Part shown: positions 12,901-25,700 of the stretch, piece by piece
Layout of the letters: every line of letters begins with the position of its first letter
Position numbering within the stretch: the first letter of the stretch is position 1
From: Diaporthe sp. PMI_573
Taxonomy: Eukaryota > Ascomycota > Sordariomycetes > Diaporthales > Diaporthaceae
Reading direction: 5' to 3'
Length of the DNA: 64,000 nt
Assembly (NCBI GenBank): GCA_021399435.1
Contig: JAJTUP010000019.1
Span: forward strand, 930,001 to 994,000
Translations under genes and position numbers: made by a program
The notes under the pieces: model-generated
The model's input: the letters and a program-made list of their open reading frames with translations, nothing else
Databases searched by the model: none
Told to the model about the DNA's origin: nothing

Positions 12901-15722
12901 AAGTGGGAAGACGCGCTGGGGACGGACGCCTCCGGCTCTCGAGGCCTGGTAGACAGCGTTGATCTACGTGTTGGGACGACTGCTTCGCCAACCAGACAGG
13001 ACCTCCCTAACCAACACAAATCCTTCCCGTATCGGCTCAACTGCGGAAATTGAGCATTGTCTGCCGCGCTGTTCTGGGTGGCCGGGGCCTGGGCGTCGTG
13101 ACACCCACCATTCCACGCATTCACGCATTCACGCATTCACGCATTCACTTCCACGTAGTACACATCACTGCAGTGGGGTAGGAGGCCTGAAGGTGCGGCC
13201 CCCGGCCGGCTCTCTCTACTGTGTAGAAACATAGACCACGCGCAGTTTCAACCATCAAGAGGCTCCTGGGCAGTTTGTCCCAGGCCAAGGCCGGATTCAG
13301 CCGCGGTCGCCACGACACTGGCCGGCGAGATCATCACCATTCTCGTTTCAATCATTTCTACGGCCCGGCCGGGCTGACTCGGCCTGGCATGCTGATACCA
13401 GTGCAGCACCCCCCATGTGGCACCGCCACAAGGGTCAGTGGCCCCCAAGGTCACGTTGGCTGTGTACCAGCTTAGGTAGGTGTGCTTGCCTGTCCGTCCT
13501 GGACAAGAGCGTCGGCCACCGCCATGTTTGTTTGAACGCCGTGCGCTCTACGACCATTCCAGGGCTCGAGACGGTAGAGTCTCGAGCATATACCGGGCCT
13601 GATGTGTACGGTATAGGCTGATGTAAGAGGCGCAGACAGGATCTGTATCACTGTGAGAAGGTCGTCCGACCGAAAGCCATGATTGGGGTCTTGGGACGGA
13701 GATCCTCCTGCACAGAAACGATGACGTCCACCGCGGGAGACCGAGGGATCGATTGATCCCGCTGAAAAGTGGAGGAGCGCTTACAAGGCTGCATCTGCAT
13801 TCGTCCGTGGCTGCGAACGCCAATCTTGTGACCGCAGGCTGCTGGGTTCACAGCGCTAGAGGCACCTATCCGTCCCGTGGAGGCACGGCGGAGCAGGCAC
13901 GGACACAGTCAAGAGTCGAGCAAGTCAAGCACACGACTATTGACCATCTTCCCACCTCACAAGCCATCGTCTTTTACTTGTCCATTACTGAGCTAGAGGC
14001 CTGTGACTGCGCCGCCGTCGACCCCAACCTGGGTCCAGTTTTGTTTTGGCAGTCCCCACGGGTGGATCGGTGTGGAGCAGGTGGGACGAGGAGCGAGGAG
14101 GAGACGGAAGAGGACCTGTGCGGCAGCCTACCTTGAACAGAGGCCGTTGCAGAGTACCGAGTGCGATGGCGATGGCGATTGCACGGGATCCTACGCTCCT
14201 TTGTGCAGTGCCAAGCTTCTCGATCGGGGTCTGTGGTCTTGAAGGTCGACGGTCTGCGGAGCGTGGCTTGCAATCCACTTGTGCCTCGGCCGCCGGAACA
14301 GGTACGGGTGCCTGTCGCCAGCCCACTGACAGGGAGACCGTGACTCTCATTTCGGCTGCGAGCGTGCTTGCGCCCACTGCAACGGCACAGTCAGCCGTAG
14401 CATGCCCGGTGGAATCGTCGCAATCCGGCAACCCGTTCAGAATCAACGCATTTATCTGTGTGCTCAGTCAAGGGACCCTGAGGAATCGATCAGCATTGCC
14501 TTCTGCCCGTCTGGGACCCAACCTGCACAGGACCGCATGAGTAAGGATTGAAGCTCGAGACGGTGGCGCGCGGAGAGTCTAAAAGGCGGGCCGGCTGGTG
14601 TAGGGCCAACTGGGGATAAAAATAATCGGGTGGTTCGCGGGGCGCACAGGCAGGACTAGGTCGATCTTCGGCAGCAAGGCATCGCAAACGGTGGTCAAGG
14701 GCAGGCCCTGTCGAGCCATACCCCTGCCCGCCTTCCCGTCTTGGACCATTGCAGCTGACAGGACGAGTCCTGGACTCGACCCGCAGGGAGGAAGGCCACC
14801 CACCCACCACCCCCTTGCCCTGGTCCTTGGGAGGGAGGGGGGCCAGGACCATCCATCCAGCCTCCACCCGCGGCGTTCTCGCAGCTGGGCTGCTGAAGGT
14901 TCTCACCTCAATGTGGCAGTGGGAATGTGTAAGCTCGCTGCACAAGTATACCACGTTAGTCGGGAGGAGCCTGGAAACAGCTGCACGCCCGCCCGCCCAC
15001 CTACCGCCTGGTACCTGGCCTGGCACCTCGCCGCCAGGTATCTCATCGCGAGCCCTGCCTCGCTGCAGGTGGGCCACCGGTGCTGCTAGGCTCGCATGTA
15101 TCCACCTGCCGTGGGCACGCTGATGATGCGGCACAGGCAGGTCTTCATCATGGAACGGGTCGGCAGGTCCAGGGCTCAACATCAGGCTAGGCTATCTGCA
15201 CCACACCTGGGTTGACCGATGCGACCCAAGTGTGGAAGTTGGCATGATCCTGGGTCCAGGGTAAAAGACACTCGATCCCACCCATCGCTGCTCTCTTCCT
15301 TCTCGAGTCCTTGCCTGCTCGACGTGTAACCCAGTCCAAACCCCCCCCCCCCGGTGCCTCCGCATTCACCTTTCAACCTCGAGGCTCACCTTGGACTATC
15401 AACTGGATTTTACTTTCCTCAACATCCGTCAACGCGTGAACCAAGCTTTCCATACCGCCCTCTGGATCCAGCCACGGGTGCTCACAAGACTGTTTGGGCC
15501 CACTTCGTGTGCGCGATACCCCAACCTTCTTTGCGCTCTCCGACCTCATCATATACGTCTGCCATGTGACCTGAGACTGCCGTCCCGCCTCCGTCCCGCC
15601 TCCGTCCCCTCTTTCTTACTCTTCCCTTTCTCGCCGCCCCCCGGATTCAGCACTGTCGCATGTAACCAAGACGAGCTCCGAAGCGAGAAGGGCGAAGGTG
15701 TGTCTCCGAAAGAAAAACGAGG
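9954..15722. other. 5.8-kb region with no recognised gene
   Basis: Many open frames overlap on all six frames but are GC-driven and compositionally random (Arg/Pro/Ser-rich), with no family resemblance. Visible landmarks are a TTTTG pentanucleotide run at about 10747-10775, a TGTC/TGTG-rich tract at about 12700-12740, a GGCAC microrepeat near 12765-12785, an 8-nt tandem repeat at 13114-13145, and a C homopolymer near 15340-15352. The last kilobase is pyrimidine-rich and reads like the promoter and 5' leader of the 1113-aa gene at 15723. A long non-coding transcript cannot be excluded. Confidence 0.45.
13114..13145. repeat. tandem repeat, 8-nt unit CACGCATT x 4
   Basis: Four perfect head-to-tail copies of CACGCATT followed by a partial CACTT. 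It lies in the gene-poor stretch and not in a coding frame I trust. Confidence 0.9.
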
Positions 15723-18700
15723 ATGTCTCGTGCGGGATTCAGCATCCGCAAACTCATCACGCAACGGCGGACATGGCCCGACTCAGACAGTGACAATGAA
15801 GATGCATTCGAGTGTTCCAGCGCCAAAACGATCCGGATGCAATATGAACTGGAGCAATACCAACAACAACAGTTGCAAAAGGAGCTCCGCCATGCGCACA
15901 AAAGCCGGTCATCATGGATGAGCAACAACTCGTCGCCCAAGCGCAAGACCTATAAGAGGGTTCCCAAGCCTATCGTGGTTGTCGGGCACAGCAGCAATGG
16001 TGTCATGATGCACAGCGGCAGTGCGAGCAGGAGGATCTCAACGCCCTTGCCAGCATCGGCCCTGTCCGGTGTCCTGAGTCCCGGAACGGCGCACTCGCAC
16101 TCTTCGGATGGTTCCTTGTCTAGCAGTGGTGATGACTGCAGCCAACGGCATCACCGTCATCAACGGCATCATTCCGACTCAAAGGCAGTCCCGTCTGCCG
16201 CGGCTACACCTTCAAAGCCTCGCCTTTCAACACCAACGATGACGGCTGGGTGGATCAGCCCACGCGGCGGTGCTCTTTGTCCAGTGGCAACACCAACCCA
16301 GGCGATAAAGAAGTCGTCACATGAGGGCCGCTCATTCCTGGACCTTGCGGACACCGTCTCACCAAGTCCCGAGTCGGCTTGTGGTGGCCAGGATGGGACA
16401 TCATTTCCACAAGCAACACCCACGACAAACAGCAGCCACCACTTACATATCAACAAAACGCCCACCATCACGAAGACACCTCTCAGCCCTGCTGCTGCTG
16501 CTGCTGCTGCTGCTACAGCAGACAAGAACGCGGTAGCTATGCCTAGCCACCAACAACGGATTCCTCGATATGACAACAGCACCGAGTCATACACCCTGAA
16601 GCCGCCCATGATGCAAGATGCCAAGGACAGGCAAGTGGGAGATAGAGAGGTGTCAGGGGCTGTGCAAGACCCCTCAAAAGTATCGGATGATGACGAAAAT
16701 ACCTTTGAGGGGCTCCTTGAGGGCAAGGATCATCACGACTGCGACCACTTGCCCGACAACGTCCAACAGCTGATCTGGGAGACGGATGAAGCCTTCAAAG
16801 CTGTCGGTACAGCCCTGGCGGAAGCCAGGCTCGCTTCCCAATCGCACCCTCAGTCCAAGGAGCTGCAGGAACAGGTCAACCAGCTGCAAAGAGCATCACA
16901 GGCGTTGCAGATCCAGACCAAGAGCCTGGACAGCACCCTGATGCAGACGCTGCTGCCCACCACATACCAAGCCCCGGTGTCTCGCGTTCGAAAGGACTCC
17001 GTGGTGACGTCTCCTCTTTCTCCCACGCCCGGTCGTGGGAGCATAACCTCGTTCCCAAGAAAGAACAAATCATCCCCAGTATCGTCATCTGATAATATGC
17101 TCCGGTCGCCCACCCATGCGAGCTCTATCAAAAAGGCCAAAAGAAAATCCCCTTCAAGACCCAGAACACCTCGCTCAGCAACTACCCCAACACCGACAAC
17201 ATCGACTTGGCCCGACACACCGGCACCTACTTTAAAAGCAAGCACGTTCGGCCCGTCAGCATTGAGTGCAGAAAACAGCGGCAGCACCGCTCAGCGGCAG
17301 CAAAATTCGTACCGCTCGCTGTCTCGTTGGAACCTCAAGGCAGACAATGTCACCGAGAAGCTGTTCAACGGGTCGCGCGGCCGTTTTGGGTTCCACAAGA
17401 TAGAGGCTGATGAGGTTGTGACGCCCGGTCAAGTCCAGCAATATAGGCAGAGCAGGATCGCGAAGGCTCAGGCAGAGGCTCAGGCAGAGACGAGAAGATC
17501 CAATTCCAATGAGTCCTTGCGAAGCGCTGCTGGGAGCGTAGGCGGAGCCGTCTCAGATGGCAACAGTGTGAACACACCTGTCGAGCCATTCCATCTGCAG
17601 GACTTGCCATCGAGGATTGGGAATTCGGGTGCAAACCTAGGAGTCCTATCCCCTGTGGCCGAGGTGCTCACACCGAAATCATTCACCTTTGAACTCGACA
17701 AAGACTCTTCGCGGAAGTCAAACCCAACTGAGCCAGAGACGCCCACAACTGCCACACGGCATCCAAAGCAGGAGCAGACACCGCTGGCGACACCTCCCCC
17801 CACCCCGCCGCAACCGTCGCCCAACGCTTGTGCTGCACGTTTCCACACGTCGGTGGCGTCTCCAGATGAAGACACCACCGCATTTTTCAAAAGTCACTCA
17901 TTCCCAGACCCGCCAGTGAAGGAAGCGACACAAAGACCCACGCACAAGCGTGGAAACTCGTCAAGCTCGCGCGTCCCCATCCTACCTACTATCCCTGAAG
18001 TGCGCATCACATCGCCTCCGGGCCAGGATGGCCACGCAAAACCTCAGAATGGGTGCCGGCCATCCGAGATGCACGTGGATCAGCCGAGCCCGCGGCAGAG
18101 CCCCGTGGATACGCCGAACTTTGAGGAGGACGATGAATACTTGTTCTTCAAGTCGGCGCCGTTCACTCTGAATATGCCATTCTTTGAACACGGGCGTATC
18201 CGTCTCGCCAAGGCCGATCTCGTGAACGCCGGGACGATCAACTCGCTCGAGTCGAAGCTGCTGTCTTCGCCTGACGAGACGCTCGACTGGACGGCGTTCC
18301 AGATGGCCATCCTGGGGGGCGCAGGTGACTTCTTCAGCGACCCTAGCGACTTCTGCGCCCGCGATGCTGAGGAAGAGCTGGTCGATGACTTGTGCGACTG
18401 GCTCGAGGGCTTTGGGCTTCCCACGAACGCGATGGGGGCGCTGGTCAAGACGGAAGAGAAGGCGCCGACGATGAGCCCAATGATGCCTTGCACCCCAGCG
18501 CATGTGTCGGCTATCAACCCGCCCGGGTCAGGTAGCCGGTCGTTCCACGACCCGTCCCGTAACCACAGCATCAACCATATTGTCAACGGAAGCAGCTCTT
18601 CATGCTCGGGGTCGGTGCGGTCGAGCGGGGAGGTGAGCGAGGGCGTTCAGGAGATGCTGCAGGTGCAGAGCATGCCGATCCCGATAAATTCCGAGCACCC

Positions 18701-19064
18701 GTCGGGATTCTGGAACACGCGGCCCTTTGATGCGGCCCGGTTCTACACGGGCGGCGGGATCAAGAGGTGGACGCTCGAGGGCCACCCAAAGAGATACCAG
18801 GGCCCGGGCATCGATGTGGACAAGGCGAACACGCTACAGCGCGGAAACCCCAAGACATCGGCCGAGGGCGTGGAAGGGGGGCGGGTCAAGCTGAGAGAAG
18901 GCGTGGACAGCCTCCCGCAGAGCCCGATGCTGGACCTCGTCATGACGACTGGGGTGGACGGCAGCAAAGAATATGTGCCCATGGGCTACAACCTCGGGCA
19001 CGACCTGGGCGACTTCCTGAAGTGGGAGTCGGAGAACGTGTATGCGCTTTATGGGTCCGACTGA
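15723..19064 (+). CDS. large low-complexity hypothetical protein, 1113 aa, intronless
   Basis: A single uninterrupted frame starts at ATGTCTCGTGCGGGATTC. The N-terminus (SIRKLITQRRTWPDSDSDNE) is basic then acidic. Residues about 60-330 are Ser/His/Thr-rich with a polyalanine run encoded by (GCT)n near 16490. Residues about 340-410 look helical (NVQQLIWETDEAFKAVGTAL). A long Ser/Pro/Thr-rich part with many S/T-P sites follows. The most ordered segment is about 800-905 (FFKSAPFTLNMPFFEHGRIR, then TLDWTAFQMAILGGAGDFF and a Cys-containing acidic helix). A second conserved-looking block near 980-1030 has SGFWNTRPFDAARFYTGG and KRWTLEGHPKRY. There is no signal peptide, membrane span or enzyme motif. 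Many proline-directed phosphosites suggest regulation by CDK/MAP kinases, but that is inference. Function unknown. The consistent reading frame and coding bias make it a real gene. Confidence 0.85.
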   Translation: MSRAGFSIRKLITQRRTWPDSDSDNEDAFECSSAKTIRMQYELEQYQQQQLQKELRHAHKSRSSWMSNNSSPKRKTYKRVPKPIVVVGHSSNGVMMHSGSASRRISTPLPASALSGVLSPGTAHSHSSDGSLSSSGDDCSQRHHRHQRHHSDSKAVPSAAATPSKPRLSTPTMTAGWISPRGGALCPVATPTQAIKKSSHEGRSFLDLADTVSPSPESACGGQDGTSFPQATPTTNSSHHLHINKTPTITKTPLSPAAAAAAAATADKNAVAMPSHQQRIPRYDNSTESYTLKPPMMQDAKDRQVGDREVSGAVQDPSKVSDDDENTFEGLLEGKDHHDCDHLPDNVQQLIWETDEAFKAVGTALAEARLASQSHPQSKELQEQVNQLQRASQALQIQTKSLDSTLMQTLLPTTYQAPVSRVRKDSVVTSPLSPTPGRGSITSFPRKNKSSPVSSSDNMLRSPTHASSIKKAKRKSPSRPRTPRSATTPTPTTSTWPDTPAPTLKASTFGPSALSAENSGSTAQRQQNSYRSLSRWNLKADNVTEKLFNGSRGRFGFHKIEADEVVTPGQVQQYRQSRIAKAQAEAQAETRRSNSNESLRSAAGSVGGAVSDGNSVNTPVEPFHLQDLPSRIGNSGANLGVLSPVAEVLTPKSFTFELDKDSSRKSNPTEPETPTTATRHPKQEQTPLATPPPTPPQPSPNACAARFHTSVASPDEDTTAFFKSHSFPDPPVKEATQRPTHKRGNSSSSRVPILPTIPEVRITSPPGQDGHAKPQNGCRPSEMHVDQPSPRQSPVDTPNFEEDDEYLFFKSAPFTLNMPFFEHGRIRLAKADLVNAGTINSLESKLLSSPDETLDWTAFQMAILGGAGDFFSDPSDFCARDAEEELVDDLCDWLEGFGLPTNAMGALVKTEEKAPTMSPMMPCTPAHVSAINPPGSGSRSFHDPSRNHSINHIVNGSSSSCSGSVRSSGEVSEGVQEMLQVQSMPIPINSEHPSGFWNTRPFDAARFYTGGGIKRWTLEGHPKRYQGPGIDVDKANTLQRGNPKTSAEGVEGGRVKLREGVDSLPQSPMLDLVMTTGVDGSKEYVPMGYNLGHDLGDFLKWESENVYALYGSD

Positions 19065-20117
19065 GCGAGGAAGTGGAAGACGTGGCGCGATGGGGGAGGA
19101 CGCACTGACTGAGATACGAAGAACTGAGAAGGACGATGTGTGGCTTCTTTCCTGCCCTTGTGGCGTACGTTCATTATAGCCATGGGCACTGGGAGTCGGA
19201 GGCTGCCCATGACAGACGATCTTTAGAAGAGACGGGTTGCATAGCGTGGTGTTTTTGTTTCTTGCTCCCCCGTGTTGTATGTTTTGCCGGGAGCAGGGGC
19301 AACTTGGAGGAATTCATCACAGCCGATAGACGATTGATATCAGTGGCACTTGGCGTAACAAGCATCTTTATAATAAACAGCATATGGCGAAACAAAAGCG
19401 GAGCAGGACCCGAGCAGAAAGCGAGCCAGCCACCAGCCACCAGCCACCAGCCACCAGCCGGCCAATGTCTGCATCACACGTCTTCTCTCGTGGCCGTGAA
19501 TGTGGACTGCCCGCTCAGGCGGCCGCCCGGGGCGGTCACAAGCTGCCTGAGCCTTGCCCGGACTGCCGCAAGCTTGGGATGATTCCCGTCCAGCCGCGCA
19601 AGCTCCAGCCTTACTGCAATCTGAGCCCCGCCAGCCCCGAGCCCAGCCGCTGCCCCTACCCACGTGGCAGCGTGCCCGCCTAGGCTACCTAGGTGGGCGG
19701 GCGCCAACCCCACTGAGAGCCAGGTCGGCCCTGGCTGCCAAATGCACCACGCACAGTGCCCACGTACCCACGTACCCACGTACCCACGTCCCCACGTCCC
19801 CATCTCCCCTGGTACCCTGGTAGCCCGCCTGCAGTCTCGGGCCCTAGAGGGATGAGCACGTAGCAAAGCAACCTTGGAAGCCAGACGCGCCTATCGCGTC
19901 TCCGATGAAGCTCACAATCAATCAAGGCGGCGGGTAGCAGCCCTACGACGACACTCGACCCTGCGCAGCTTTATCATACAAACCTTGGGCGGAAATCCTT
20001 ACAAACGGAACTACCATCCCCTCGTTTTCCTATCAATCACCGGCCAAGCGCATTGGATTCTCTTGTATCCACAGCCTCCCACCGGCCCACGCACCGACCT
20101 CACACCAGCCTCCCACC
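19065..20117. other. intergenic region with microrepeats
   Basis: No gene is recognised. It carries a 7-nt repeat (CCACCAG, about four copies, 19425-19460) and an 8-nt repeat (CGTACCCA / CGTCCCCA, about five copies, 19761-19803). The last 150 nt is pyrimidine-rich and serves as the leader of the CDC26 gene. Confidence 0.6.
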
Positions 20118-21140
<1,023 letters not shown>

Positions 21141-22753
21141 GGAGGGGTGCGCGTGTCTTGAGTGTATATGACATGTAGTTGCGCCCGCCGTGACGGGCGT
21201 CCTTTAGTTCGCGGCAGAGACATCTCTCAGGCCGTCTCGGCCTGTGGAAACATCGTGCCCGTGGTCCTCCTCGCCTTGGGATTTCTCGTGGGTGGCTAGC
21301 TCCGTAGGGGCGCTTCCCTATTGATAGCTTGAGCATACCTCCTCCTTAAACGGCTGAGCTTTGGCCCAACCCAGGATACACCATAGCTGAGCGGTTGGAT
21401 TTGCATGGATGGATGAACAACATGGTGGCTGAGCGCCGTTGGAATATTACGCCGACGCCAGCATCAAAGGGATAGGTGGCGATTCCAGGACAGAGCGCGG
21501 ACGATCGGTCTGTCGTCCGACGGGATAAATTCTGAAGCCAACTGGCTTGTAAGTCTTGCTCAGCGATACCAAATGCAGGCTGGCCTAAGTGCTGCCTTAA
21601 AACAATGAGGGCGTATGTGATGTTTCGCATGTTGCTGTCTGCTTCTCCCATGGACTATGACTGCCCTCAAGTCCAAGCCTTAGCTAGCTACCGGCCTTTG
21701 CAAGCGAGCTATGCGGATGATGGCCTCATTCAACAACAGGTGGCGCAAAGGGCGGCGAGAACGTAGAGAATTGCTACAACGGGCCTAGCAAGTTGACTCC
21801 GCAATTCCTGCGTCACAGTGGAAGCACTCTCAAATACATCATGGCCCCGGACCTTCCAAGGCGGCGGTGTCGATTACCTATGTAGTAACCGCCAACGCAC
21901 GTCGGGGCCCATGCAGACAGGGGTTGGCGATCAAGTCCTGGGGCAAGACAGATGATGGGGGGGATCAGCAACAGCATCTGAGGAGAGGAAGTAAAATATA
22001 TCAAGACGTTTTGTTGGTCAGACATTTGAGGTCGCTGTTCCTACAGGCCCATTTGTGAAAGAATTTATCGATTCTCGATCGTGCCCACTTGCCGCAAGTA
22101 TTCCTACCCTGTCCCTCTCGCCCGCGGACGTGCAATGCATGAACCCAAACGCCGTGCTTCTCATTGCCGTCCCAACAAAATGACCCATAATTCAGAACGA
22201 TGGTGTATATCAGGCCAGCGCTCCTTCCCCCTGGGTAAACCAGCCCTCAGACCTGACAATCTGCTCCCGGTTCGACGAACCCCCAGGCCTGTTTTCCCAC
22301 ACAGGCGAGACGGCAGGAAGAAGCGAGCACTCTGGGGTTGGTGTTTTCCAGAAATGTGCAATAGTGGTGATGGTATCTGGGGCTGATGGGACTAGCCTTT
22401 TTGGTTTGAGCTCGATCTGCAGACCGAATCTCATTTGTAGTGTCTCCACTATTTTTATTCGAAATGAACAAAAGGAGGAAATGGGGATCCAAGTAGCCAC
22501 TCGAGCATCGCTACGACGGAATGAGCCATCCGACGTAGGCAGGTTCAGCGATTGCTGAACAATCCACGGCGGCGCAATCGCCTAGATCCGAATCATCCTT
22601 GCCAACAATGGATTGGCCGCCTGCATGTCTGCCGATCTGCACGCACTGGATTGGGTAAAACCTTCACAGCTGTACTCCCAAACGCAGAACGCCAGCCAAT
22701 ATTGATGGAGGCGGCTGATCGGCCTGGACCGGGGGCCTCTAGGGTTGCGTCTG
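21141..22753. other. intergenic region between convergent CDC26 and TAF2
   Basis: 1.6 kb holding only short, unconvincing open frames. It must contain the 3' ends of both flanking transcripts. No repeat, tRNA or mobile element signal was recognised. Confidence 0.55.
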
Positions 22754-25700
22754 TTAACCAGCAGGGGGCGGCGGGGGTGGTTTGTCTTTAGACAACCCGG
22801 TCAAAGACTTGTTCCCCAGCTTGAGTTTCAGCTTGACCAGCTTTTTGGGCTTCGACGCAGGCTCTGTCGATGGGCGCGAAGCCACAGGCGAGACTGGACG
22901 AGAAGGGGACGCTGAGATCGGTCGTTGCGATTGCGAAGGCTGCCGAGGAGTTGCCGCAGGCTTCGCTGCGATGCTGGAGGTTGGCGAAACGGCGCTATGA
23001 GGAGACGGCCCTGTCGGCAGAGGCTTGCGTACCATCTTACCGGGGGGCAAATGCGTCTTCTGCTGATGTTGAGATGCCTGAGTATTTGATGATGGGTCCG
23101 CGTTGAGGGTAGACATCGAAGAGATCAAGGAGACATCGACATTGGCAGGCGACGAGCCTTGCCTGGATGGCGAAGTGGTCGGTGGGATTGCTCGTGAGGC
23201 TGGCGTGGCTACGATGGAGTCCGCAGGCGGTATGGCCCTGGCTTTAGGTGAGAGTATGCGCGCGATCTGCTGCCTCTTATGTTCCGGGAGGTGGCCATAA
23301 TTCATGGTCACAATCCGAGAACGTCGTGGCGCAGGCGTTGCGTCCGTGTCGGCCAACTTGCGCTTCTTTGAAAGCTTGGACGCCTTCGAATTCGAGATGA
23401 CATGGCGAGATGGCTCTGGTGTAGGTGTGCCTGGAGCAGACTGAGGGGCGGAGGGAAGCTTCACGGTCGGACGGTTCTGCACCGCGATGCTATCACCTCG
23501 CTCGAGCTCAGGGGGAGGGCGGGTAGGAGCCACAACGGCGATGGACGGCTGCCGAGCAACAGGAGCAGGCGACGGCGCCGGTGACTGCGCGCCAGTCCTT
23601 GAAGGTCCGGGATGCGCCAACTTGATCATCTTTTTCTTCGGCTGCTCCTTCTCTTGTTCAACAAGAGAACGAGGAGCGGATGGCACGGCACTTGGCACCA
23701 CATGCGAAGGTTGCTCAGGCACCACTTCTTCACGCGTCCGCTTCAACGATGTCTTGTACGTCTGCTTGAAGGTCATGACGAGCGACTGATACATGTCAGC
23801 AGCCGATTCAAAACGAGGGGTGGAGGTCAGACTTACTTTGCCCCTGTGGTGATGACCCCTCACCGCTGTCCACCGCACTGGATACTTCATCGTGACGAGC
23901 ATCTCATCCTCCTTGGGGAACAAGGTTGAACATAACTCTAAGAGGTTTCTCTTTTCCGCAATACCCAGGACGGGAGAGTCGACGGCCTTCCATAACTGCC
24001 TTTGCAGGTCCTTGTTGTCTTGCAATGCCTCCTTCATCGCCTTGATCGCAGCCACGATATCGACCCGACGGGCTGCGTCCGTCTGTCTCTGTTTGATCAC
24101 CGCATCGCTTTGTTCGACAATGAGGCCGCCGTGGTCTTCCTCGTCCAGGGCCATGCCATCGCTATGTGCACCATTTTGGGAGGCCTGAAGAGCCCCTGAG
24201 GGCTTGGAGCCGGACTCGTTTGGTCGTATCTCGCTGACGTTTAGCTCCCCGAACGCGATGGAAGCCAAGCCACGAGTGAAAGCCTTGAAGAGTCGGTCTC
24301 TCACAAATGGAGATGAAGAGAGGCTCATGCTTGTTAAGAGATACTTCATGAGGCCCGGCTTCAAGAAGAGGCCAAGCTCAATCAGCGACTCGAATGCCTT
24401 GATCTGCACAAGATCCAGTGTCTCTGGGGTCAGGTACTGCATGAATTCTATTCCGTCGACGGCCATGACACCCGATTTCATCAGCTTGACCTTGCAATCA
24501 AGCGCGGTGCGTGTCCAGATGTTCTGGTACGAACTGAATACTTCGTCCATTTGCTGGTACCGCTCAATTTGCGCAATGGCCCTCTCTGCAAACGACTGTA
24601 ATTTGCTGTAGTCCTGTTCTTCGTCAGCTGCGTCTGTGGCCTTGGTCCGGATCAGGCTGGTCGCAAGAGCTTCGAGAAGCTTCGCGACGTAGAAATGATC
24701 CGAGAACGTGTTCTCATCGTTGTTGTTGAAGACCAGCTGGTCAAGAATGAATTCACGAGCTTCCTCCGGGCAGAACTCTTGCCCACCACGGATTCTTGCG
24801 ACAGCGGCGGGGATAGCCGACTGCACGTGATAACTCTTTTTGTCTGTGAAGTCATTTGGCCGTGGGTTGGCTGAGTCCGGGTAGCAATAAAATGTCTTGA
24901 ACACGCGTATCAGGTGGCGCATTCCCCGGAAGTTGTTTGCCTTTTCGGCATGGCCAGTAAGGGCCTGCGCAGCCATGGTGCGAATGCCGTAAAAGTAGCG
25001 ATCGTCGTAAAGAGTCCTCAGCAGGGTAGTGGTCTGGATATTGCTGGGTGCGTTGCGTGTGAGCTGCAGCATGGACTCTACCTGAGCGGCAATGTCTCTG
25101 TCCTGCTGGAGCTGAGCCACCGTCATGTAGACCTTGAGGTTCGTTTCGAGACAGTAGATCCACTCGAAGTCACAGTCGACCCGGATCCACTCATAAGACT
25201 CCTGGTCCATCTGTTGTTGCTGGTCACTGTCCCAGTCCACAAGTTTCCACGACGCCATGTCCTCCTCGCCCATCAGGACGTCTCCAAACATGTTGAGGGT
25301 GTGTCCCTTCTCGTCATCCTCGTTTCCGTCCTCATCCTGCCCATCCGCATCTCCGCGACCAGCCCCTGGGGCTTTTGTATGGTCTTTCTCTCGCTTCTTT
25401 TGGCGGACCCTCTTGATCCGCTTGTATTTGGTATTGTACGGCATTGCAAGTCGGGACCCTTTGGTCGCTGCGGCATCCAGCTTCATCTCAAGACAGTGCT
25501 CGTAAGGTGTGCCGTCGGCCTCATGGACTCGAAAAGTCATTGGGCCAGTGAAAGTCAGCGGTACTTCGGCGGCAAGGACGTCTTGTCGCTCCTCCAACAC
25601 GTCCCTCCAGAAGTCGTCCTTCTCTAAGGGATGTTCTGCCTTGGCCCACTCTACCTGGTTTTGGACAACCGTCAGTTCGACTTCCAGCCTCTTTTTGTTG

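Noticed and set aside
14490..15182. 230-codon open frame on the minus strand upstream of the 1113-aa gene
   Set aside because: Composition is random (Pro/Arg/Ser), no domain or motif is visible, and it overlaps equally long frames on the other strand in GC-rich DNA.
16169..19000. Numerous open frames antisense or out of frame to the 1113-aa gene
   Set aside because: Shadows of a GC-rich coding sequence. The sense frame alone is long, continuous and has coherent protein character.
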